Shown here in pieces: positions 25,477 through 32,995 of a stretch of 64,000 nt of DNA. The notes beneath the pieces were generated by a model, which was not told where the DNA came from, searched no databases, and saw only the letters and a list, made by a program, of their open reading frames with translations. Position 1 is the stretch's first letter, and the number at the start of each line of letters is the position of its first letter. The DNA is from Acidobacteria bacterium Mor1 (GTDB lineage: Bacteria; Acidobacteriota; Polarisedimenticolia; Polarisedimenticolales; Polarisedimenticolaceae). Where the stretch lies: NCBI GenBank assembly GCA_001664505.1, contig CP011806.1:5814152-5878151 (forward strand), in the 5' to 3' direction. Position numbers and translations under genes: made by a program.

Positions 25477-26580
25477 ATGAAGCGTCTGCCCTGGCTCGTC
25501 ATCGGCGTGTTGGTCGGCGTAGCGGTCTGGGCCGAGCCAGAACGTGATTGCACCCTCTGCCCCTTCGGCGACCTGCGGCTCCGTCTGGAAGAGGACTGGG
25601 CCTCCCACCGATCCGACGGAACCCTGAGGAAGGACCGGCTCCGCCTGCGGACTCGCGTGCGTCTCGGTGCCCGCTGGGAGGCAAGCCGGCGGACCCGGGT
25701 CGAGCTTCGCGCCCGCGTCGGGGCGGCGGAGGCTCAACAATCTCCTCATGTGACCCTCGAGGACTTTCAAGGCAACCCCCGTGGCGCGGCCGACCTCGTC
25801 CTGGACCGCTGGCAGATCGAGGTCCGGGGGGAACATGGCCGCTGGTCCGTCGGCCGCCAGGCGTTCCCGTTCTGGCGCCCCACCGAGATGACCTGGGACG
25901 ACGACGTGACACCGGCCGGAGTCTCCTACCGGCAGATCGTGGCCGGAGGGGCCGGAAGCCTGCGACTGGGCTACGCGGCACTTCCCGACGGGATGCGGGA
26001 TTTCGACGGAACGCTGCTGGGCGCCCAGTACGTCGATACCCGCAAGCTGGGAGAGCTCCGCTTCATCTCGGCTGGTGGGCTGATGGCGCTGCGCGGCGAT
26101 CATCCTGCGAAGCACTTGCGCCACGGAGACGGGGAGCGGGACTACACACTGTTCACCGCCAGCCTGCGGATTGACGCCCGGCTGGCAGGCCGTGCGGTGA
26201 CCGGCGGGGTCGAGCTGATTCGCAACCTCGAGCGCTACGACGATCCAGCGGATTCGTTCGGCATGGCGTTCGGTGACCAACGCTCAGGCCTGGTCCTGTT
26301 CATCGACTACGGATCCCTGGTCAAGGGCGCATGGCTCTTCGGCTGGCGCTACGCCCATATCGAGGCACTCGCGGTCAACGCCTCGTTTGCCCAGGACGAC
26401 TGGGTTCGCTGGGGCAGCGCCACCCAGGTCGACGCGTCGGATCTGGAGGGTCACGAACTTCGTGTCGGCCGGGGCACCGGACGCCGCTCCAACCTCTTGC
26501 TGCGGGTGTTCACCGTCGACTCCGTAACCTCGGGGCAGGACGGAAACCGCGCCCGCCTCGACCTCAACTACCGCTTTTGA
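25477..26580 (+). CDS. putative porin-like outer-membrane beta-barrel protein
   Basis: A 367-residue exported protein. The signal peptide (1-19, ending VWA) precedes a CTLC pair and then a regular succession of amphipathic beta strands (LRLRLEEDW, LRLRTRVRLGARWEA, TRVELRARVG). The chain ends in the outer-membrane signature aromatic residue (LDLNYRF). This is the pattern of Porin_5/alginate-export-type barrels, though I cannot assign a specific substrate. The start ATG at 25477 has no strong SD. Its last 17 bases overlap the end of the convergent CRTAC1 gene. Confidence 0.7.
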   Translation: MKRLPWLVIGVLVGVAVWAEPERDCTLCPFGDLRLRLEEDWASHRSDGTLRKDRLRLRTRVRLGARWEASRRTRVELRARVGAAEAQQSPHVTLEDFQGNPRGAADLVLDRWQIEVRGEHGRWSVGRQAFPFWRPTEMTWDDDVTPAGVSYRQIVAGGAGSLRLGYAALPDGMRDFDGTLLGAQYVDTRKLGELRFISAGGLMALRGDHPAKHLRHGDGERDYTLFTASLRIDARLAGRAVTGGVELIRNLERYDDPADSFGMAFGDQRSGLVLFIDYGSLVKGAWLFGWRYAHIEALAVNASFAQDDWVRWGSATQVDASDLEGHELRVGRGTGRRSNLLLRVFTVDSVTSGQDGNRARLDLNYRF

Positions 26581-29326
26581 CCAACGCTTCCAGCGCTGCG
26601 GCCGAACGCTTGGACCATCCGCTGTAGATCTCCAACACCTGCCCCTGATCGCTGAGCAGAAGCGTCAGAGGCACAGTCGCCTCACCGTTCGGGTAGAGGA
26701 TGTCCAGTGAGTCGCTGTCGGTCATCAGGACCGGGTACTCCATCCCTTGTCGGGCCACGTAGCCCTGCACGTCCGCAGCGGGATCGACGTCGACACTCAG
26801 CCCGACCAGATCGATTCCGGCCGCGGTGAGTTCGGGGTAGAGATGGACGAGCTCCGGAATCTCCACGGCGCACGGGGTGCACCAGGTGGCCCAGACATTC
26901 AGCAGCATCTTGCGCCCGGGACGCAGCGTGGCCTCGAGCGAGCGCGGCTGTCCGCCGAGATCCCGCAGCTCGAGTCGCGGAAACGTGGCCCCGGGCCGGA
27001 TGCCGAGCCGGGCCAGCATTTCCTCGCGATCGCCCAGCGGGTCGGGGAGGGTGCCCGAAGGGGGGGCGACCCGCTGGAACCCGTTCTGGCCTTCGGTCAG
27101 CCGGATCGTGGTGTCAATCGGGAGGTCGGTCAGCGTCAGGGATTCACCGCCGGGCCAGGCGACCTCGAGCCGGGCGACTTCGGTCTCGTCTCCCAACCCG
27201 AACAATAGCCGCGGGTCGTGCTGGGAAAGAAAGCCGCTCCCGCCGGCCTTGACCTTGGTCTGGATGCCGTGGGCGGTATGCACACGCACGATGGCGCCGA
27301 AGGCGTCGCGGCCACCGCTGCGACCCTCCAGCTCGACCCGCAAGAAGTGGCGGTCGCTGCCGACATTGTTGCGGAACAGGTAGTGCGCCTTGCGCTGGGC
27401 CGAGACGAGGAAGATGTCGCTGTCGCCGTCGTTGTCGAAGTCGGCGAACACCGCGCCTCGGCCGTCGGAGATCGAGTCGACGCCGCTGATTCCGGAGATG
27501 TCGAGGTAGCTTCCATCCCCCATGCTGAGCTTGAGCATGTCCCGCTCGAATCCGCTGAAGGAGAAGCCCTTCTTGAAGATCGTCCCCATGTGATGGTTGT
27601 GGTACGACTCGCCGCCCGCTTGCTCCTGTTTCTCTTCGGCTGCCACCACGTGGCGCCAGAAGAGGCTTCACGTGTCCTTCATCGTCTTGCCGGAGATGAA
27701 GCCGTTGGGCGAGTAGAGGTCTTCCCAGCCGTCGTTGTCGAAGTCGACGAAACCGCCGCCGAAGGCCCAGCCTCCGGAGATGCCGCCGATATCCCGGGTC
27801 ACGTCGGTGAAGCTGCCGTCCCCGTCGTTGCGGTAGAGGCTGTTGCCTGCGGCCTGTTTGCCCAGGGTCTTGCGAATCTCGTGCTCCTCCGGGTAGAGCA
27901 TCGACAGGATCCGATTGCCGGCGGTTGACGACATATTGGTGACCTGCAGGTCGAGATCGCCGTCGTTGTCGTAGTCGCCGAAAGCGACCCCCATGCCGAA
28001 ACCCGGGTCGACGACCCCCGCCTCCCCGGCGACATCGGTGAAGCGCCCTCCCTCGTTGCGGTAGAAGGCGTTCTCGCCGAAGTCGTTGGCGACGTACAGG
28101 TCCTGGTCGCCATCGTCGTCGTAGTCCACGAACCCGGCGGAGTAGCTCCATCGTGCGTCGGCGACCCCGAGGCGCTCGGCGGCTTCTTCGAATCGCCCGT
28201 CTCCGAGGTTGATGAACAACCTGTTGGGCGTGCCGTTCTCCGCCTGGTACCAGGAATCGGGCATCACCGTGCCGTAGCGGTTGTACGAGCTGACGTAGAT
28301 GTCGGTGAGGCCGTCCAGATTGACGTCGGAGGCGAGGGCGCTGAAGCCCACGGCTGGTTTGTCGACCCGAGCCTCCTCGGACACGTCCCAGAAAACGAGA
28401 TCCCCGTCGGGGATGAGCCGGTTTTCCAGCAGCATCTGGTTGCCGACGGCGGCGAGGAACAGATCCTGATCGCCGTCGTTGTCGTGATCCAGGAACAGGG
28501 CGCCGGATCCGATCGGCGCGCTTCCGACCAACGACTCGCGGCTGACGTCGGTAAAGGTGCCATCGCCGGCGTTGAGGTAGAGCCGGTTCCGTTCGACGCC
28601 GGTGACCGCCAGGTCCAGCAGCCCGTCGCCGTTCACATCGGCGACAGCCGCGCCGTGAGATACGAAGCCCTGGTTCCGCCCGACGCCGAAGGGCGGGAAC
28701 ACGCAATCCAGCCCGGCGGGGTAGGCCACTTCGCTGAAGAGGTCCACCGCGGCCACCTTGGACATCAGGCTGTCGGGGACGAAGTGCCGGATCTGCCAGA
28801 CCGCGTCTTCGCCGGACTGCCGGACCACCTCGATGTGCGCGGTGCCCTTGACCCACTCCCGGCGCCCCTGCTCGTCGCGGGCCACCAGGAAGAACTTGAT
28901 CTGCGCCTGTCCCTCGTGCCCGGAGTCAGCGAACGAGGAGTGCTTGACCTTGAAGCGGGCGTCTTCGATCGATTGGAAGCGGCCGACGAGGCTCTCCAGG
29001 CGTTTCAGCGCTTCGTCCCGGTCGAGGGCTTCGGTCCCGGTGCCGAGGTGCCAGGGGCGCTCGAGCACCCACTTCGTCTTGAGCTTCGCTTCCGGAGCCG
29101 GCGGGATTGCTGCCATCGTCACCGATTCGGCCCAGTAGCCCCCGAGGGTTTCGTAGTCCCGGTCCCGGACCGTGACCGACATGGCGAGCAGATCGTTCGC
29201 CAGCGCTTCGGCAAGGTCCTCGTCCCGCTCGAGGCGGTCGCGATCGAACGAGCCGGGTCCCGAACCACAGGAAGCAAGCAGCGGGATGAGGAGCAGGCCG
29301 GCCGTGATGAAAAAGCGAATGTTCAT
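26564..29326 (-). CDS. candidate selenoprotein: CRTAC1/UnbV-TlpA lipoprotein with in-frame UGA
   Basis: I read one 920-residue frame with a single TGA (27670-27668, codon 553) as selenocysteine. A lipoprotein signal (LLASC, C20) leads to an NTF2-like segment (about 30-190). FG-GAP/VCBS repeats with DxDxDG calcium loops follow (about 215-550, DYDDDGDQDL, DFDNDGWEDL), then KTMKDT-U-SLFWRHVV and another calcium loop (DFDNDGDSDI). An ASPIC/UnbV domain (about 660-730) and a TlpA-like thioredoxin domain with WATWCTPC (Cys 816/819) complete it. Both halves are in the same frame and together make the normal CRTAC1 architecture. A SECIS-like hairpin starts 3 bases after the TGA. Read conventionally it would be two genes: 552 residues, then a frame from GTG 27649 lacking RBS and signal peptide. 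Probably extracytoplasmic redox function. Confidence 0.75.
27632..27664 (-). promoter_or_regulatory. putative bacterial SECIS element
   Basis: On the minus strand, 3 bases after UGA, CUCUUC pairs with GAAGAG (6 bp), a U is bulged on the 5' side, GGC pairs with GCC, an A is bulged on the 3' side, and GCCAC pairs with GUGGC around a GUG apical loop. That is 14 base pairs in 33 nt. The loop G is 18 bases after the UGA. This fits the described bacterial SECIS pattern: a stem-loop within about 16-37 nt of the UGA, a G (often GU) at the start of the apical loop, and a bulged U on the 5' side as in fdhF. Confidence 0.65.
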
Positions 29327-29671
29327 GGGGGCAATCTACCGGCTCGACCGGAGAGGTGACGACCGGCTCGGGGTGCCCAATCGCCCCGGGAAGGTCCGGA
29401 ATGAGACGGAAGCGGTTTCGGAGGGGGCAACTCCCCGGGTGCAGTGATGCCGGCCGCAAAAGCCGGTTTCTGGGGGAAAGTTCGCCGGAAACTGCCTCAG
29501 CGGCACCGCCCGGGTTGACTTGCGTCAAGGGTCACGGTAAACGTCGGGGGAGCCCGTGTGGGCCCGAGGGGTCCCGAGTCGGCAAACCCCCTAAACCCTC
29601 CGGGTGGACGATGAGTCTGAGGGGGTGAGGTTTGGAGGGGGATGCTCCAGACCCGTAGACCTGGGGGGGAC
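29327..29671. other. divergent intergenic region with RNA-like secondary structure
   Basis: 345 bases without a gene, between the CRTAC1 gene (leftward) and the DUF1800 operon (rightward). TTGACTT at 29515 could be a -35 element. Several hairpins are visible: GGGG/CCCC around GCAACT near 29425; CCGGC-CGCAAAA-GCCGG near 29451-29467; and a long one in which CAAACC+CCCT (about 29583-29592) pairs with AGGGG+GGTTTG (about 29620-29635) just before the operon. This could be a leader RNA or attenuator. It does not match a riboswitch class that I can name. Confidence 0.4.
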
Positions 29672-31570
29672 ATGGGGAACTCAATCCGGGCGTCGCTGCC
29701 CGTCCTGTCTTTGTTGCTGGTCGCGTCGCTGAGCTACGGAGCGCCGCCCGGTGAGGTCACCGGGATCGGTTTCAGCGGCAAGGATCTGTTGCAGTGGTCC
29801 GCGACCACCGGAGCCGACGACTACAACGTCTACCGTGGCTCCACGTCCCAGCTCGCGAGCGTCGGTGCCCGCTGTCATGGCGACGAGATCGCGGTGCTCC
29901 AGTTCAATACGCCTGCGATACCCGAGCCGGGCGCTTCCTTCTACTATCTGGTGACCGGAGAGTCCGACGTCGACGGAGAGGGGAGCGCCGGCTCCCAGTC
30001 CGCGGGACCTGCCCGCGAGACCCTCGGTCGTTGCGATACGGTCATGCGCAACCACGTGCTCAACCGCAGCGGCTACGGCTGGGATGAATGGAGCGAGGAC
30101 CGCCTGGCCACCCTGGGCACGGCGGCCTACCTGGCCGAGCAGCTCGACCCCGCCTCCATCGACGAAGGGTCCAACACCGAGCTTCAGTCAAGGCTGACCG
30201 ACATCGGCCCGCCGGACCGGGTGGAAGACCTCCAGGCGATCGCCATCGTGCGCGCGGTCTACGCCCGGCGGCAACTCGAGCAGCAGACGGCGCTGTTCTA
30301 CTCGAACCATTTCACGACCCAGTACCAAGAGGTCTACAACTTCTTCAACGTCTACAACCCGGATCTGGTGCGCCGCCGGCTCGAGGCGACCACCCTGCAG
30401 GCCCGTGACGAGGACACGTTCCGGGACCTGGGCTTCAACGGCAACTTCCGGGAGATCCTCGAGGAAGGGGTCGTCGGCGCTTCGATGATCCTCTACCTGG
30501 ACAACGACAACAACGTGGTCGGCCGGCCCAACGAGAATCTCTCCCGGGAGGCCCTCGAACTGCATTCCATGGGGGTGGACAACGGCTACACCCAGCTGGA
30601 TGTCGAGGAACTCGCCGAGATCCTGACCGGCTGGAACGTGTGCAAGAAGGAGACGCCGGACATCGACGATCCGCTGGCGCCCTGTATCCCACGCAATTTG
30701 ATCGGCACCCCCGGGGAGCCCGCAGGGGCCTGGGTGCGCAACTTCAGGGTCGACCAGCACGACTGCAGCCAGAAGACGCTCTTTCTGGGCACGCCCTACG
30801 AGACGGTGATTCCGGATACCTGCGACGGTCTGGGCGATCCGACCTCGGCAGGGGAGGACGACCTCTACCTGGCGCTGGATGCGATCGCCGACCACCCCTC
30901 GACCGCCGAGTTCATGTCGACGAAGTTGCTCAAGCGCTTCGTCAGCGAGTCGCCGACCCAGGCGATGATCGACTCGGTGATCGCCGAGTGGAACGACGAC
31001 ACCCACCCGGCCGGCCGGGGGGACCTGCGGGAGGTGCTGCGCGCGGTGATCGAGCAGTCCGCGTTCCTCGATCCGGACCAGGCCGGCAGCAAGATCCGCA
31101 CGCCCTTCGAGCATGTGGTCGCGGTGTTTCGCGGGATGCGGGGCCAGACCAACGGGGCCAACACCGTGGCCGGCTACATGAACCGCCTCCAGCACGTGCT
31201 CTATCGCAACGCGTCGCCCGACGGCTATTCGGAGCTCGGCGGCGACTGGATCGGTACGACCAACCTGTTGGAACGGCAGAACTTCGGCCTGGATCTCACC
31301 GAGAGCATCTTCATCAATCCGGACTTCTCCGAGCGGATCATTCCGCTACTCAACGACAACGGCATCTCGACCGCCCCGGGCAACGCCGAGGCGATCGTCG
31401 AGTTTTTCAGCGACAAATTGTTCGGAGGCGCATTGACGGTCATGGAAAAGCAGGCCGCCGTCGACTACCTCAACACCGATGAGTTGGGGCAGACGACGCC
31501 GTACAACGACGCGCGCATCCGCGAGACGATTGGCTTCATGACGGGTTATCCCCAGTTCCTGGAACAGTAG
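29672..31570 (+). CDS. DUF1800 family exported protein (first copy)
   Basis: A 632-residue exported protein. ATG 29672 (MGNSIRAS) after a purine-rich GGGGGGGA stretch gives a signal peptide to about residue 24. Residues 25-115 are the Cys-bracketed 'DDYNVYRG…FYYLVTGE…GRCD' module found in other exported proteins here. The rest (about 120-632) is a DUF1800 domain with the usual blocks LAEQLDP, WSNHF-like FYSNHF, NFREILEE, NENLSREALELHSMGVDNGYTQ.DV.E.A..LTGW, F.STKLLKRFVS and TAPGNAEAIVEFF. DUF1800 proteins are almost always paired with DUF1501 proteins, as here (9 bases downstream). Biochemical role unknown. Confidence 0.9.
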   Translation: MGNSIRASLPVLSLLLVASLSYGAPPGEVTGIGFSGKDLLQWSATTGADDYNVYRGSTSQLASVGARCHGDEIAVLQFNTPAIPEPGASFYYLVTGESDVDGEGSAGSQSAGPARETLGRCDTVMRNHVLNRSGYGWDEWSEDRLATLGTAAYLAEQLDPASIDEGSNTELQSRLTDIGPPDRVEDLQAIAIVRAVYARRQLEQQTALFYSNHFTTQYQEVYNFFNVYNPDLVRRRLEATTLQARDEDTFRDLGFNGNFREILEEGVVGASMILYLDNDNNVVGRPNENLSREALELHSMGVDNGYTQLDVEELAEILTGWNVCKKETPDIDDPLAPCIPRNLIGTPGEPAGAWVRNFRVDQHDCSQKTLFLGTPYETVIPDTCDGLGDPTSAGEDDLYLALDAIADHPSTAEFMSTKLLKRFVSESPTQAMIDSVIAEWNDDTHPAGRGDLREVLRAVIEQSAFLDPDQAGSKIRTPFEHVVAVFRGMRGQTNGANTVAGYMNRLQHVLYRNASPDGYSELGGDWIGTTNLLERQNFGLDLTESIFINPDFSERIIPLLNDNGISTAPGNAEAIVEFFSDKLFGGALTVMEKQAAVDYLNTDELGQTTPYNDARIRETIGFMTGYPQFLEQ

Positions 31571-31579
31571 GAGGTTTCG

Positions 31580-32995
31580 ATGCAACACAAAAGCACGTGC
31601 TCATGCTCACGGCGGCACTTCCTGCGAGGATCCGGGCTGACTCTGGCCGGCTTCGGCGCGGCGTCGCTCTTCCCCACCCCGCTGATCCAGAGCGCCATGG
31701 CCGGCAATCTGGAGAACGCGAACAAGCGCATGCTGTTCTTCTTCCTGCGCGGGGGTAACGACGGGATCAACACGCTGATCCCTCACGGCGATCCGGACTA
31801 CAACACCACCAACCGCCCGAACCTCTACATCCCCAACACCTCGTCGATCGATCTGGGCAACAGCTTCGCCCATCTGCATCCGGCGATGGCGGACGTGATG
31901 CCGATGTTCGACGACGGTGAGCTGGCGATCCTGCACCGGGTGGGTTACCCGAACACCAGCCGCTCCCATTTCGACGGTCAGCGGATCTGGGAAAACGGCG
32001 ACCCGACCCAGCCCCAGATGTTCGAGGGTTGGTTGGCCCGCTACATCGCCGAAAACGCCCTGGCCAGTGGTGCGCCGATTCCGGTGATCACCTCCCAGGT
32101 CACGCCGCCGCTGATCCTGCGGGGCAACGAGAAGTTCGTCAATATCGCCAACCCGGACCAGTTCGACTACCTGGACGACGATCCGAACCGCTCGAAGTAC
32201 GCCAACGCCTGGCGTTCGGTGTTCACCGACCTGGTCGGCCTCGAGCAGTACCGGCCGGTGCTGTCCCAGACCGGCGTCAAGCTGGTCGACACCCTCGACG
32301 AGTACCGTTCGTGGGATCAGGAGAACTGGCGCCCGATGGACCCGGACAACCCGACCGACGAGTTGTTCCCCGTCGACGACCAGGCGATCCCCCACAGCAA
32401 GGGTTTCGCCGCCGAGTCCTACGCCTTCTTCCGCTCGCTCAAGATCTGCGCTCTCTCGCTGCTCGAGAGCGACGGTTCCAGCAACGGTACCCGCATCGCC
32501 GGTTCCCAGCTGGGCGGCTTCGACCTGCACGACAACCAGGTGCAGAACGGCAACCCCACCGGCGGTCGCCACGCGGAACTGCTCTCCTGGCTGGCCTACG
32601 GCATGCGCTCCCTGCGCATCGTGTTGAGCGGCGCGGCGATCGACACCCGCACCTATCCCAACATCTGGGCCGACACGATCATGACCACCCTGAGTGAGTT
32701 CGGCCGCACCAGTATCCAGAACGGAAGTCTGGGTAGCGACCACGCGGCGTCCACCGTCGTCTTCGTCGGCGGCGGCGGAGTCAACGGCGGGGTCTACAAC
32801 TGCGACGCCGGGACCTGGCCTGCGGGCATCATGTTCGGTGACAGCGGCCGCTACCTGCCCGAGCGCACGGACTACCGGGCGGTCATGTGGGAGATCCTGC
32901 GGGACCACATGGGTGCCAGTCCCGCGGGTCTCGAGTCGATCTTCCCCGGCTACACCGCCGGCGGCCTGGGTGCCCAGGAGCTGGGAATCGTCTGA
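31580..32995 (+). CDS. DUF1501 family protein with Tat signal
   Basis: A 471-residue protein. The N-terminus SCSRRHFLRGSGLTLAGFG is a twin-arginine signal (SRRHFL), so it is probably exported folded, perhaps with a metal. The DUF1501 body shows FFLRGGNDGINTLIP, LHPAMADVMPMFDDGELAI, NTSRSHFDGQRIWENG, GGFDLHDNQ and LSEFGRTSIQNGSLGSDHA. The latter resemble alkaline-phosphatase/sulfatase-superfamily metal sites. ATG 31580 follows AGGAGG of the inter-gene gap. The stop TGA 32993-32995 overlaps the ATG of the next gene (TGATG), indicating coupling. It is the obligate-looking partner of the DUF1800 protein. Confidence 0.92.
   Translation: MQHKSTCSCSRRHFLRGSGLTLAGFGAASLFPTPLIQSAMAGNLENANKRMLFFFLRGGNDGINTLIPHGDPDYNTTNRPNLYIPNTSSIDLGNSFAHLHPAMADVMPMFDDGELAILHRVGYPNTSRSHFDGQRIWENGDPTQPQMFEGWLARYIAENALASGAPIPVITSQVTPPLILRGNEKFVNIANPDQFDYLDDDPNRSKYANAWRSVFTDLVGLEQYRPVLSQTGVKLVDTLDEYRSWDQENWRPMDPDNPTDELFPVDDQAIPHSKGFAAESYAFFRSLKICALSLLESDGSSNGTRIAGSQLGGFDLHDNQVQNGNPTGGRHAELLSWLAYGMRSLRIVLSGAAIDTRTYPNIWADTIMTTLSEFGRTSIQNGSLGSDHAASTVVFVGGGGVNGGVYNCDAGTWPAGIMFGDSGRYLPERTDYRAVMWEILRDHMGASPAGLESIFPGYTAGGLGAQELGIV

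Noticed and set aside
27649-27670. Reading the CRTAC1 locus as two separate genes or as a frameshifted pseudogene
   Set aside because: Both halves are in the same frame, so no frameshift is needed. The second half has no ribosome-binding site or signal peptide, domain order is that of a single protein, and a SECIS-like hairpin follows the UGA. A nonsense mutation remains possible and is stated as a refutation route.
27144-28856. Minus-strand alternative frame of about 570 codons inside the CRTAC1 gene
   Set aside because: Shifted-frame shadow that is extremely Arg-rich. The CRTAC1 frame has calcium-loop motifs throughout.
29435-29470. Possible c-di-GMP (GEMM) riboswitch because of a CGCAAAA-GCC string
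   Set aside because: Only a few bases agree with the GEMM consensus. The GGCAAACC block and tetraloop receptor are missing.
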